Origin: an uncultured Acetatifactor sp.
GTDB lineage: Bacteria; Bacillota; Clostridia; Lachnospirales; Lachnospiraceae
Assembly: GCA_910584375.1 (NCBI GenBank)
Contig: CAJUAH010000003.1
Location: 158,776 to 222,775 of the forward strand
Direction of reading: 5' to 3'
Length of the DNA: 64,000 nt
The position numbers were made by a program, and so were the translations under genes. Below are positions 26,286 through 35,330 of the stretch, piece after piece (position 1 is the first letter of the stretch; every line of letters starts with the position of its first letter). The notes under the pieces are model-generated. The model had not been told where the DNA came from, ran no database searches, and saw nothing but the letters and a program-made list of their open reading frames with translations.

Positions 26286-27515
26286 TTGAAATTCCTATAT
26301 GAAAAACAGACCCGGAGATTCTATTTGTTTCTCACGGGAGTACTCATTTTGCAGACTGTCTTTCTGGGCATTTGCGGCGTTCTTCAGGCTCGGGATCTCT
26401 GCGGGCTCCTGCTCGGACGGGAGCTTGCGACAGCCTCCTATCTGCTTGAGCAGGATATTCCGCCCCAGATAGTGGCGTCCGCGTTAAGCCACACAGAGGC
26501 AACACCGGAAGGGGCAATATTGTTGGGGCAGATCGGCCATACAGAGCAAACGCAAAATTACCTGACGCTCCTTATAGAACAAACATCCTTTCCACTCCTT
26601 CTGATATTGCCGCTGGCAGGGGTGACGACGGCGGCAATCATACTGACTGGCGCGACCCTCTTTTTTCAGCGCAGAGAACGGATTTACGAGGAGGCGGAAC
26701 AGGTGATCGCGCAATATGCGAATAATCTGTTTGAAAGACACCTTCCCACAGGACAGGCCGGAACACTCTATCAATTATTCAGTAACACAGAACAGCTCGC
26801 TCAGTCCCTGCAGGCCAGGAGCGCCATGGAACACAGGGCAAAAATATTCCTGCGGGACATGATCTCCCACATTTCCCATCAGCTGAAAACCCCCTTGGCT
26901 GCACTCAGCATGTATATGGAGATCATCTCGGAGGAATCGGAAAACGCGGACACAGTGGCAGCTTTTACCCAAAAATCCCTGCAATCTCTGGAGCGAATGG
27001 AACAGCTCATTCAATCGCTGCTTAAAATGGCGCGGCTGGATTCGGGAACCATTATCTTTGAAAAAAGGCCGTGTGTGCTCCTGGAGTTGGTCAAACACGC
27101 TATAGAGGATCTGACGGAACGGGCAACGCAGGAGGAAAAAAAGATCCTGCTACAGGGCCCGCCTGAAAAAACCGTCTGCTGCGACTGGGAATGGACAAAG
27201 CAGGCTCTTGGAAATCTTGTCAAAAATGCCCTGGACCACACAGAGGCAGGAGGAACCGTCAAAATATCCTGGGAGGGAACTTCCGCCATATCCCGGCTGA
27301 CGGTGGAGGACAACGGACGGGGTATCGCTCCGGAAGATATCCACCATATTTTCAAGCAGTTTTACCGGGGCAGCGCATCCCGGAACAGACAGGGGACGGG
27401 ACTGGGACTTTCCCTGGCGAAATCCATCGTGGAGGGCCAGGGCGGGAATCTGTCTGTGGAAAGCCGTTGCGGCCAGGGGAGCGTTTTCTGCATGACCTTT
27501 CTTGCCGATCCGTAA
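26286..27515 (+). CDS. Sensor histidine kinase
   Basis: About 409 residues. The likely start is TTG at 26286, 8 nt after GAAGGAG; the frame is open a little further upstream through the end of the regulator gene. Two membrane spans (about residues 12-34 and 105-125) enclose a roughly 70-residue outside loop. The cytoplasmic part has H-box ISHQLKTPLAAL, N-box LGNLVKNALDHT, G1 DNGRGIAPEDIHHIF and G2 GTGLGLSL. The outside loop is larger than in BceS-type kinases (only a few residues), so it may bind its signal directly rather than only through the transporter. Confidence 0.93.
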   Translation: MKFLYEKQTRRFYLFLTGVLILQTVFLGICGVLQARDLCGLLLGRELATASYLLEQDIPPQIVASALSHTEATPEGAILLGQIGHTEQTQNYLTLLIEQTSFPLLLILPLAGVTTAAIILTGATLFFQRRERIYEEAEQVIAQYANNLFERHLPTGQAGTLYQLFSNTEQLAQSLQARSAMEHRAKIFLRDMISHISHQLKTPLAALSMYMEIISEESENADTVAAFTQKSLQSLERMEQLIQSLLKMARLDSGTIIFEKRPCVLLELVKHAIEDLTERATQEEKKILLQGPPEKTVCCDWEWTKQALGNLVKNALDHTEAGGTVKISWEGTSAISRLTVEDNGRGIAPEDIHHIFKQFYRGSASRNRQGTGLGLSLAKSIVEGQGGNLSVESRCGQGSVFCMTFLADP

Positions 27516-27593
27516 GATTTCGTTCATGGGATTGTAAGTCTGACGTGCTAGGATCTCTTTATAAAAACTGTAGAGAAAGGCAGGATATAACAA

Positions 27594-28277
27594 ATGGAAT
27601 TATTAAAAGTGGAAAATCTGTGCAAGACCTACGGGACAGGAGAGGCCCGCGTGGAGGCGCTGAAGAAAGTTTCCTTTTCCATGCAAAGAGGGGAGTTTGC
27701 CGCCGTGGTGGGAGCGTCCGGCTCCGGGAAAAGTACGCTTCTGAACTGTATCGGCGGACTGGACAATGCGGACGGGGGAAAGGTTCTCCTGGGCGGAAGA
27801 GACCTGTTTGCCATGGAGGATACGGAGCGGACGGTCTTTCGCAGGCAGAATATCGGGTTTATCTTCCAGTCCTTCCATCTGATCCCGGAACTCAATGTGG
27901 AGCAGAATATTATTTTTCCCCTTCTGCTGGACTATAAAAAGCCTGACCGGAACCGGGTGGACGAGATGTTGGATGTGCTTGGGCTTACCGGCAGGCGCAG
28001 ACATCTTCCGGGGCAACTGTCCGGCGGACAGCAGCAGCGTGTAGCCATAGGGCGGGCGCTCATCACACATCCCACACTGGTTCTCGCCGACGAACCCACC
28101 GGGAATCTGGACTCCCAGAGCAGCCGGGATGTGATGGATCTTCTGTGCAGGGCATCCCGACATTACCAGCAGACCGTTCTGATGATTACCCACAATATGA
28201 ATCTGACCGCGTCCGCGGACAGGGTGTTTCAGGTTGCGGACGGAGAGCTGAAAGAGCTGGGAGGTGCCGCACAGTGA
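27594..28277 (+). CDS. ABC transporter ATP-binding protein (BceA/MacB type)
   Basis: A 227-residue ABC ATPase with Walker A GASGSGKST, Q-loop FIFQSFHLIPELNVEQNI, signature LSGGQQQR, Walker B LVLADEPTGNLD and the H-loop MITHNMNLT. It lies 78 nt after the kinase gene and its stop TGA overlaps the GTG start of the permease (GTGA), indicating translational coupling. It energises the FtsX-like permease next to it. Confidence 0.94.
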   Translation: MELLKVENLCKTYGTGEARVEALKKVSFSMQRGEFAAVVGASGSGKSTLLNCIGGLDNADGGKVLLGGRDLFAMEDTERTVFRRQNIGFIFQSFHLIPELNVEQNIIFPLLLDYKKPDRNRVDEMLDVLGLTGRRRHLPGQLSGGQQQRVAIGRALITHPTLVLADEPTGNLDSQSSRDVMDLLCRASRHYQQTVLMITHNMNLTASADRVFQVADGELKELGGAAQ

Positions 28278-30637
28278 AACATTATCTGGACTTGATCAAA
28301 ATTTCGGCCAGGCAGCACCGAAGACAGAGCAGGATGACCAGACTTTGTATTGTTCTGGCCGTATTTCTGGTCACTGTGATCTTTGGCATGGCGGATATGG
28401 AAATGCGCGCCCAACTGATGCAGGCTAAACAGTCCGACGGGAGCTGGCACGCGGCGTTTGTGATAGATGAGGAGCAGGCGGCGCTGCTGGAAGTCCGCCC
28501 GGAAATAAGCGCCGTCGCCCGGTACGGAACGCTCAATTACCATCTGAGAGACGGATATCGGATAGAGGGAACGGAGACCGGCGTCTGCGGTTTTGATATG
28601 GAATTTCAGGAAATGATCCCGGACGCCAAAATCATGGAGGGGACATTTCCGAAAAATGCCGATGAGACAGCAATCAACGAAAATATCAGAGATCGGCTGG
28701 GCATACAGATCGGAGATACCGTTGACATGACTGTGCCCCAGGGAGATACAAGAACCTACCGCGTCACCGGGATCGCCAAAAATACAGCGCTGACTGCTGA
28801 GCTGGACGCTTTCTGCATTTTTCTAAACATGGACGGATTTTCGGCATTACATTCAGAGGAGGCGGATGCGGCCAGGGAATTGCTCTATTTCGTTGAATTC
28901 CGTCAATTTTGCAATATTCGCAGGGCGATAGCCGAGATCAGCCAGCAGTTTGCGCTGTCCCCGCAGCAGGTGAGACAGAACGCGAAAGTTCTCATGCTGA
29001 TGTTTCAGAGCGGGGACCCTTACATGCTGCAGCTCTATCTGGTAGCCGCAGTGCTGGCCGTTTTGGTGGTGATCGCGGGAATCTTCATGATCACAGCCAG
29101 CATGAACAGCAATGTGGCCCAGAGGACGGAATTTTTCGGGCTGATGCGCTGTCTGGGAGCAACCGGAAAACAAGTCGCCCGATTCGTGCGAAGGGAGGCT
29201 TTGCGTTGGTGCAAGACGTCTATTCCGGCAGGTGTACTTGCGGGCACTGTTGTAGTGTGGGGCCTTTGCGGCATGCTGCGCTGTTTAAGCCCCGGGCTGT
29301 TTGAGGGACTTCCGATGTTCGGAATCAGTTGGCTGGGAATCACAGCCGGAGTGTTCGTGGGATTTGTCACAGTTATCATGGCGGCAAAGTCGCCCGCGAA
29401 ACGGGCGGCGAAAGTATCTCCCCTGACTGCGGTCTCCGGCAATGCGGGAACTGTGCAGGCCATGCGCAGAGCGGCGAATACACGCCTGTTTAAGGTGGAT
29501 ACGGCCCTGGGCATCCATCACGCGTTGGGCAGCAGAAAAAATTTTCTGCTTGTGACCGGCTCTTTCGCGTTCAGCATTGTCCTGTTCCTGGCATTCAGCA
29601 CCGCCATTGATTTTATGGGCCATGCGATCACCCCTCTGCGCCCGTCGGCCCCGGATATCAATCTATATGTGGAAAACGGATCCAATCAAATCCCTTTCGA
29701 TACTGTGGAAAAGATTCGGGAAATACCGGAAGTAAAACGCGCGTTTGGGCGATGTTACGCGGAATTTATGCTTCCTGCGGAGGAAAGAAACATCCTCGTA
29801 ATCTCCTATGACAGACAACAGTTTCAGTGGGCGGAGGAATCCCTGTTGGAGGGCAGTATCCAGGACGCGGCGGATGGAAAAGGCCTGCTGGCCGTGTTCA
29901 GCGAGGAAAATCTGTACGCCACCGGCGACGACATCCTGATATCGGCAGACGGAAAAGAGCAGGAGATTCCAATAGCAGGAATCATGGGATCTGCGCCGTA
30001 TCATTCTTTGGCTCCTAATACAAACAGCGACACGGATATGCTTATATGCTCGGAAGAATTGTTTGAGGAACTGACAGGGGAAAGAAATTACGCGGTGCTG
30101 GACATACAGCTCTACCGGGAGGCAACCGACGCGCAGGTGCTGGAGATACGGCAGACAGTAGAGCAGGCTTGCGAGACAGGTCTGGTATTTTCGGACAGGC
30201 GCATCAAAAATCAAAATGCAAAGGGAGCCAGCTATTCCATGTCGGTATTTTTGTATGGGTTCCTGGCGGTGATCGCTCTGATCGGATTCTTTAATATGAT
30301 CAACAATATTGCCATGAGCGTTTCGGCCCGAACAAAAGAATACGGCGCAATGCGTGCCATCGGAATGAGCAGAAAGCAGCTGTTTCGGATGGTGGCAGGC
30401 GAGGCGGCTGCCTATGCCCTGTTCGGAGTGGCCTTCGGCTGCGCCGCCGGGCTGCCTCTCAACAGATTGCTGTTTCGCTCTCTGGTAACTTCCAGATGGG
30501 GGGACGCCTGGAGCGTTCCCGGCCGCGAACTGCTGGTGATCCTGGCTGTCATGCTCAGCTCTGTATGCCTGGCCGTCATAGGACCTACCAGGCAGATCAG
30601 AAGAATGACGATTGTTGATACTATAAGCAGGGAATAA
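28274..30637 (+). CDS. FtsX-type ABC permease of the two-component module
   Basis: About 787 residues, starting at GTG 28274 (VKHYLDLIKI), 8 nt after GGGAGGTG; an earlier frame opening inside the ATPase gene is not credible. An N-terminal span (RLCIVLAVFLVTVIFGMADM), an outside domain, three spans (about 255-375), another span near 420 with a second outside domain, and a last three-span FtsX block (FLYGFLAVIALIGFFNMINN). This MacB-like double FtsX arrangement differs from the 10-span BceB with one large loop. It probably exports or removes a membrane-active peptide sensed by the kinase; the substrate is unknown. Confidence 0.9.
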   Translation: MKHYLDLIKISARQHRRQSRMTRLCIVLAVFLVTVIFGMADMEMRAQLMQAKQSDGSWHAAFVIDEEQAALLEVRPEISAVARYGTLNYHLRDGYRIEGTETGVCGFDMEFQEMIPDAKIMEGTFPKNADETAINENIRDRLGIQIGDTVDMTVPQGDTRTYRVTGIAKNTALTAELDAFCIFLNMDGFSALHSEEADAARELLYFVEFRQFCNIRRAIAEISQQFALSPQQVRQNAKVLMLMFQSGDPYMLQLYLVAAVLAVLVVIAGIFMITASMNSNVAQRTEFFGLMRCLGATGKQVARFVRREALRWCKTSIPAGVLAGTVVVWGLCGMLRCLSPGLFEGLPMFGISWLGITAGVFVGFVTVIMAAKSPAKRAAKVSPLTAVSGNAGTVQAMRRAANTRLFKVDTALGIHHALGSRKNFLLVTGSFAFSIVLFLAFSTAIDFMGHAITPLRPSAPDINLYVENGSNQIPFDTVEKIREIPEVKRAFGRCYAEFMLPAEERNILVISYDRQQFQWAEESLLEGSIQDAADGKGLLAVFSEENLYATGDDILISADGKEQEIPIAGIMGSAPYHSLAPNTNSDTDMLICSEELFEELTGERNYAVLDIQLYREATDAQVLEIRQTVEQACETGLVFSDRRIKNQNAKGASYSMSVFLYGFLAVIALIGFFNMINNIAMSVSARTKEYGAMRAIGMSRKQLFRMVAGEAAAYALFGVAFGCAAGLPLNRLLFRSLVTSRWGDAWSVPGRELLVILAVMLSSVCLAVIGPTRQIRRMTIVDTISRE

Positions 30638-30658
30638 ATGCTCGGCATCATATTAGCA

Positions 30659-30698
30659 GAGCCCCCGAGGCCGCAGTAGCTTACAGCCTCAGGGGCTC
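30659..30698. terminator. Terminator after the two-component/ABC operon
   Basis: GAGCCCCCGAGGC pairs with GCCTCAGGGGCTC around a 14-nt loop, with one mismatch, 22 nt after the permease stop. A GTTTTT run lies 13 nt beyond the stem. It lies between convergent genes. Confidence 0.65.
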
Positions 30699-30768
30699 CG
30701 CGCTATTCCTGTTTTTCACGATTGCCCTTTGACTCCTGGCAGATCAAACCTGAAATACGTTACAGTTC

Positions 30769-31770
30769 TTATACTTTCATGCATTTACGAAAATCCTCAA
30801 AACTTGTAGCATTCGGCGCTGCCATATACCATTTTTTCAAAGTCTCGCCGTCCTGTTCCTCCTCTATCCGTCTGCGAATGTCCTCAGGGATTTCCCCCAG
30901 GAGCTCTAAAAAAGTATATATCACCTGCCGCTTTTCCTCTGTTTTTCCTTCTATTTTTCCCTCTATTTTTCCTTCTATTTTTCCCTCAGCTTTACCCTCA
31001 GCCCTGCCTATCGTGATCCCGGCCTCCCTGCCGTCCTCATATGCCTCTTCCCGTTCCACTTCAACCGCGTCGTCATAGTTCCACTGCGTATACAGCATAT
31101 TTACCACCTCCGAACCATGTTCCCTCATGAACTCTGCCATGATCCCTTCTGCCCTGCAGTCCTTGACCGCCTGTGTGATGGCGGTGTCCCGGGCCCATCC
31201 TGCGGTCAGATACTCTTTAATCCGCTGGATAAACCAGGAATACTCGTACATTGGACGGCACTCTTTAAGCAGCTTATGTCCTGACGGCAGATTGATATTG
31301 ATCACTTTCACTTCCAATTCTAACATAGGATGCTCTGTTTTTTCAAGAAAAGCGTCGGAAAGCCGCAATATTTTTTCCGGCGGGTGAGGAGCGTCGCCAT
31401 TGTAAAATACATAGAACTCCGGCGTAGGGATCTTGAACTGCCTGCGCCTGTAGATTGCTCTCTCATCCAGCAGCTTTTCCAATGTGCGCCCCAGGTAGAT
31501 CAGATCCCGCAGGGGCATGTTCTCATTGACCGTGGATTGATGCTCGCTGATGACCAGCACGCGGTTCTTTACCGTGAAGGCCAGATCATTCTTTCTGGCA
31601 ATGAACAGTACTCCCTCCAGCGTTACATAGTGGATATCTTCGGGGTGTACCTCCTCCTCTCCCAGCGCCGCATAGAGCTTGGACGCATTCTCCGGATTGC
31701 CGAAATATGTAGTGAACGCGCTGTCTTTTGTCTTCCGGTTAGTAATGTCTTTCTTTTCTTCTTTTGCCAT
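30769..31770 (-). CDS. Rpn family PD-(D/E)XK nuclease/putative transposase (intact copy)
   Basis: A 333-residue protein of the Rpn/PD-(D/E)XK transposase group. It opens KDSAFTTYFGNPENASKLYAAL, followed by the nuclease core: Asp in ARKNDLAFTVKNRVLVISEHQST (the E-x-Q pair SEHQ) and the family's LRDLIYLGRTLEKLL helix. The C-terminal third has a Gly-rich repeat (AEGKAEGKIEGKIEGK), a common extension in Clostridia. Related Escherichia coli Rpn proteins are DNA endonucleases that stimulate RecA-independent recombination (established). AAGGAAG lies 7 nt before the ATG. A truncated copy sits at 24879-25503. Confidence 0.85.
   Translation of the reverse strand: MAKEEKKDITNRKTKDSAFTTYFGNPENASKLYAALGEEEVHPEDIHYVTLEGVLFIARKNDLAFTVKNRVLVISEHQSTVNENMPLRDLIYLGRTLEKLLDERAIYRRRQFKIPTPEFYVFYNGDAPHPPEKILRLSDAFLEKTEHPMLELEVKVININLPSGHKLLKECRPMYEYSWFIQRIKEYLTAGWARDTAITQAVKDCRAEGIMAEFMREHGSEVVNMLYTQWNYDDAVEVEREEAYEDGREAGITIGRAEGKAEGKIEGKIEGKIEGKTEEKRQVIYTFLELLGEIPEDIRRRIEEEQDGETLKKWYMAAPNATSFEDFRKCMKV
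30777..31408 (-). repeat. Direct repeat, right copy
   Basis: The part of the intact Rpn-type gene that is duplicated at 24893-25501, same orientation. It has one extra KIEG-coding pair compared with the left copy, within 30945-31000. Confidence 0.85.
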
Positions 31771-31800
31771 AAGCAGATTCCTTCCTTTCCGATATCTGTA

Positions 31801-31862
31801 AAATAAAACAGCAGAAAGAATAACGCCTCAAATAACCTGAGAATGTTATTCTTTCTGCTGTT
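31801..31862 (-). terminator. Strong terminator with an 18-bp stem
   Basis: The arms at 31807-31824 and 31845-31862 are perfectly complementary over 18 bp, with CTCA/TGAG pairing inside the 20-nt loop. On the minus strand the stem ends in CTGTTTTATTTTAC, a U-rich tail. It lies after the GNAT gene at 31948 and before the Rpn-type gene. Confidence 0.75.
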
Positions 31863-31947
31863 GTAGTTCCTATTATACATGATGGAAAAGACATGTCAAG
31901 CGCTAAATAATTCTCCACTGCCTGCCCTGTTCCGGACAGTTGCCGTA

Positions 31948-32448
31948 CTACCGACTCATACCCGTCTTCAGCGGTTTTATCATGATCAGGCAGGGATTGT
32001 TTTCATCCCACATCTCGGTGAGCGTAATCAGAGGTTCAAGGCCCATGCTCTCATAAAAAAGCCGGGTTTTTTCATAGGGTTCGTACTCCGCCCTGTCGCT
32101 CAGGGTCTCCACCATGGCGTATCTGCAGCCCTTTTCGAGAAAAAACCGTTCGACCCGGCCATACAGGGCCCTGCCCACGCCCATGCGGTGACACTGCGGG
32201 CGCACCCCACAGACATAGATGTCTCCGGTGTGCCCGTAATGTATCCTCACGGAAAAAAATCCCAGGCATTCCCCCTCCCCATCCAGAGCCGCCCAGAAGG
32301 GAAGGTCAGCGACACCTTTCACATATTCTTCCAATGACTCCTTATTGCCAAACCAATCCGGCAAGCTCTCCAAAACCGCTCTTGCATAAAGAGATTTTTG
32401 CTCCCCCTGACTGATCTCCGCTATATGATATTCTTGTTGCTTTTCCAT
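31948..32448 (-). CDS. GNAT family N-acetyltransferase
   Basis: A 166-residue single-domain acetyltransferase. Acetyl-CoA binding motif A is DIYVCGVRPQCHRMGVGRAL (R-x-x-G-x-G), and the C-terminal motif B is TRLFYESMGLEPL. The start at 32448 is used because AGAGG sits 7 nt before it; another ATG 6 nt upstream is too close to the site. The sequence resembles small-molecule or polyamine/antibiotic-type GNATs. The specific substrate is unknown. It is 38 nt downstream of an APH-type kinase gene on the same strand and ends at a strong terminator. Confidence 0.88.
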   Translation of the reverse strand: MEKQQEYHIAEISQGEQKSLYARAVLESLPDWFGNKESLEEYVKGVADLPFWAALDGEGECLGFFSVRIHYGHTGDIYVCGVRPQCHRMGVGRALYGRVERFFLEKGCRYAMVETLSDRAEYEPYEKTRLFYESMGLEPLITLTEMWDENNPCLIMIKPLKTGMSR

Positions 32449-32486
32449 ATACATACCTCTTTACGCGTTTCGATTCCCTGGGCTGC

Positions 32487-33446
32487 CTAATTGGCTCCGG
32501 TCAGCTCCTCCATACCGCTCAGCGCGGCACGGCATCCCATATGGTAAAAATCCCTGTTGTCATATCCCCTGTAGTCCGTTTCCAGACACCACAGCAGCGC
32601 CAGGTAGACATCGTACCACCTCGCCCGCCGATCCTCTTCCCGGCTCAGTTTCCTCAACCCATATCCGTCCAGAAACGCCCCGTTTCGCTCATAACCACGA
32701 AATCCCACCTCCATCAGCGGATCGCCCCAGAGACATCTCTCAAAATCTATAAACCCCTGTATCCGTCCATCCGCTATGAAAACATTGCCCGCCCAGATAT
32801 CCCAATGGACAAACCGGGGCGTCTCCACAGCCTCAAACAAAGCCCTGTCCCGCTCCAGCAATTCCAGGGTATCTTGCTCCTTCACAGGCATAGTGATCCC
32901 TTTACGCCCCGCGTCCGCGAAGGGATCCCGGAGCATATCCCGGAACACTTCATACCAGTCCTTACCCTGCCGGTCCGGCTGTCCGTAATATCCAAAACCT
33001 GCTCCTGTGATCCGGTTCAGTATCGCCGTATACCGTCCTATATCATAATAGATCTTCTGTTTTTGCTCCTGGGACAGAGTATCCGAAATGCTGGACAGGC
33101 TCTGCCCCTCCAGCATTTCCATGAAAAAGTATTCCCTGTCCGCCACGCTGCGGCTATTGTCGTAAAAAAGGACCTCCGGGACGGGAACTTCCGTGCGCCG
33201 CGCCACCATTCTCATAGAGTCCACTTCGCTGAACATGATGTTCTTTTCAAACGTCATGACTTCTGTCTCCGGCGACGGCGCGATCTTCAGCACCGTACTG
33301 CGGTCTTTTAAACGTACCCGGTACGCAATGTTAAAATAGCCCTCTTTCAGCTCCTGAATCTCCAGGGCATCCTCTCCAAACGCCTTTTGCGCCATACGTT
33401 TTACTGTATCTTCCGACACGGCTGCTTTTGTTATACTGACCGGCAT
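32487..33446 (-). CDS. APH-type small-molecule phosphotransferase
   Basis: A 319-residue kinase of the aminoglycoside phosphotransferase/choline kinase fold. The Lys-bearing strand is STVLKIAPSPE, with a partner Glu in the following helix. The catalytic loop is FVHWDIWAGNVFI (catalytic Asp, then Asn), and the metal-binding motif is IQGFIDFERCLWGDP. His-Trp-Asp replaces the more usual His-Gly-Asp, as in some Firmicutes members. There is no signal peptide. The substrate could be an aminoglycoside, macrolide, homoserine-like or sugar compound; sequence alone does not decide. Second gene of a minus-strand run that ends at the terminator at 31801. Confidence 0.88.
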   Translation of the reverse strand: MPVSITKAAVSEDTVKRMAQKAFGEDALEIQELKEGYFNIAYRVRLKDRSTVLKIAPSPETEVMTFEKNIMFSEVDSMRMVARRTEVPVPEVLFYDNSRSVADREYFFMEMLEGQSLSSISDTLSQEQKQKIYYDIGRYTAILNRITGAGFGYYGQPDRQGKDWYEVFRDMLRDPFADAGRKGITMPVKEQDTLELLERDRALFEAVETPRFVHWDIWAGNVFIADGRIQGFIDFERCLWGDPLMEVGFRGYERNGAFLDGYGLRKLSREEDRRARWYDVYLALLWCLETDYRGYDNRDFYHMGCRAALSGMEELTGAN

Positions 33447-33525
33447 TCTTCATCTCCATTTTTTGTCTTTAACTTTCCGTTTCGTATATCTATAACGTTT
33501 TCTGATAGTTTTACACTCGGATCTC

Positions 33526-34380
33526 TTATGCATTATTTTCTATGAACAATATTCCCAGCGTACCGGGGCCGCAGTGGCTGGATATCACGCCCCCCGCCCT
33601 TGTCTCCAGGATCTCGTCAAAAATGCCCAGTTGCCGCAGATAATCCCGCACCGTATCCACCGTCTCCGGACTGCAGCCGGAATGGGTGATAAATACCCGT
33701 TCTTTTCTGGCCCTTCTCATGAGAGGCTCCAGATCCCTGGCATAGGCCGCCAAAGCTTTCTCCAGGCTGCCCCGGTACTTTTTGGCGCTGTGCATCCTGC
33801 CGTTTTCCACCACGATCTGGGGGTGGAGATGCAGAGTACTGCCCAGCATGGCGGCCAGTCCGCTGCATCTGCCGCCCCGGTGCAGATACACCAGCGTATC
33901 CACCACAAAGCTTGCCCTCACTTGGGGACGCAGCTCCGCCATCCTGTCCGCGATCTCTCTGGCGCTGCGGCCCGCCTGGGCCATAATGGCCGCCTCCACC
34001 ACCAGCAGTCCGATGCCTGTGGAAAGATTCTCCGAATCGATCACTGTCACATGCCGGGAGATTCCCGCCTCCTGTGCCGCCAGCTGCATCACATTGCCGG
34101 AAGTGGACATTTGCCCTGAGATAGAAAAACAGATAATCTCCTCATATTTCGCGCTCACTTCCTGAAACAGCGCTGCCGCGCTCTCCATGGAAGGGGCGGA
34201 AGTTCTGGGAGTGAGGCCGTGTTCATCCGACCAGCGGTATATCTCCTCTGGCCGGATATCCCGGCCGTCCTCGTACTCGTCCTCTCCCAGCAGAATGTGA
34301 AGGGGCAGTATCGCCACCTGATATTTTTCCAGCAGATCCTGCGATAAGTCGCAGGTACTGTCCGCAATGATTCCTACCAT
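33526..34380 (-). CDS. DegV family fatty-acid-binding protein
   Basis: A 284-residue protein starting VGIIADSTCDLSQDLLEKY, the standard DegV opening, with the family motif RTSAPS near residue 68 and a second domain with VDTLVYLHRGGRCSG. DegV/FakB proteins bind fatty acids and, as FakB, present them to the kinase FakA for phosphorylation in Firmicutes (established for the family). No fakA is seen here. The start at 34380 follows AGGAGG by 9 nt; 12 codons upstream in frame are not needed. Confidence 0.92.
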   Translation of the reverse strand: MVGIIADSTCDLSQDLLEKYQVAILPLHILLGEDEYEDGRDIRPEEIYRWSDEHGLTPRTSAPSMESAAALFQEVSAKYEEIICFSISGQMSTSGNVMQLAAQEAGISRHVTVIDSENLSTGIGLLVVEAAIMAQAGRSAREIADRMAELRPQVRASFVVDTLVYLHRGGRCSGLAAMLGSTLHLHPQIVVENGRMHSAKKYRGSLEKALAAYARDLEPLMRRARKERVFITHSGCSPETVDTVRDYLRQLGIFDEILETRAGGVISSHCGPGTLGILFIENNA

Positions 34381-34464
34381 AACATATTTCCTCCTACTCT
34401 TCCCAGCTTTCAGCACACCAACTCACAGACCGTCTGTGTCACATCATACCAAAACGTACCGAGT

Positions 34465-34773
34465 TTAACATTCCCACTGGCAGGCTCGCATATCCACATG
34501 GTCGTCGTCCCGAAACTTTACCTTTTCCGCCAGCAGCAATTCCCTCTGCTCCCAAAAGCCGGGAGCCAGCCGGCCGGCATGATTTACCACCCGGTGACAG
34601 GGATACTCCCCATAGTAATCCGCCCGGCTCAGCACTTTCCCCACCAGCCGGGCGTTATTTTCCCTGCCGATGAGCCTGGCGATCTGGCCGTAGGATGCCA
34701 CCTTCCCCTCCGGTATCTCCTCCACCACGGAAAGTGTCTCATATATCAGATCGTCGTCCAAAACAGCGCCCAT
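34465..34773 (-). CDS. MGMT family protein (alkyltransferase-like DNA-binding domain)
   Basis: A 102-residue protein consisting only of the C-terminal domain of O6-alkylguanine DNA alkyltransferases: EIPEGKVASYGQIARLIG (helix-turn-helix), the arginine finger NARLVGKVL and the active-site motif PCHRVV with its cysteine intact. Alkyltransferase-like proteins that only bind lesions have Trp in place of that Cys, so this one could in principle transfer alkyl groups. It lies only 5 nt after the GNAT gene upstream, so it is co-transcribed with it. Confidence 0.9.
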   Translation of the reverse strand: MGAVLDDDLIYETLSVVEEIPEGKVASYGQIARLIGRENNARLVGKVLSRADYYGEYPCHRVVNHAGRLAPGFWEQRELLLAEKVKFRDDDHVDMRACQWEC

Positions 34774-34778
34774 ACACG

Positions 34779-35324
34779 CTACCCCTCCGCGCCCGGCAGA
34801 CTGTATTCCAGCTGACAGTCAAAAGGTTCCTTATCCACATGCTCCTGTTGGTACTCCAACGTCTCCACGCATCCCATGGCACGGTAAAATGCCTGGCTCT
34901 CCACTGCGGAGTGCGCGGAAATATAAAGCTTTCGCGCCCCTTTTTTCTCTGCCCACTCTGCAGCCGCCTTAAAAAGTATTCTTCCGATCCCCTGTCCGCG
35001 CATATCCCGGGACACATGGATACTGGACAGATCCATATAGTCATGCGCTCTGCCAAACCGTTCCGGCTCCACCGACGCAAAACCCTTTAAAGCATTATCA
35101 CAGAACGCCGCCAGAACAAAGCCGCCCGTGGCAACCGTTCTTTTCAGACAAAAAACCAGCGTCTGATAATCCTCCTCCGTCCAGTCGTCCACAAAAGGAT
35201 CGCTCTTCACCATCCAGATCCCGTCTATTTTGCGCCAACAGTCTGTGACATTCTGACGCCGTATGAACTGCCGGAACAATTCTCGGCAGATTTCATTTTC
35301 CGCAAGCTCTCTATACTCTGTCAT
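34779..35324 (-). CDS. GNAT family N-acetyltransferase
   Basis: A 181-residue acetyltransferase. Motif A is LSSIHVSRDMRGQGIGRILF with the acetyl-CoA loop RGQGIG, and motif B is AVESQAFYRAMGCVE. Residues 60-75 (FCLKRTVATGGFVLAAF) form part of the central sheet. It starts 6 nt after the stop of the double-kinase gene and ends 5 nt before the MGMT-family gene, so the three form an operon. The substrate is unknown; small-molecule detoxification is likely from the company it keeps. Confidence 0.88.
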   Translation of the reverse strand: MTEYRELAENEICRELFRQFIRRQNVTDCWRKIDGIWMVKSDPFVDDWTEEDYQTLVFCLKRTVATGGFVLAAFCDNALKGFASVEPERFGRAHDYMDLSSIHVSRDMRGQGIGRILFKAAAEWAEKKGARKLYISAHSAVESQAFYRAMGCVETLEYQQEHVDKEPFDCQLEYSLPGAEG

Positions 35325-35330
35325 TTCTTC

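Noticed and set aside
28145..28273. An N-terminal extension of the FtsX permease into the ATPase gene
   Set aside because: The GTG at 28274 has a good ribosome binding site and overlaps the ATPase stop as GTGA; the extension is low-complexity Arg/Gly sequence from the other frame.
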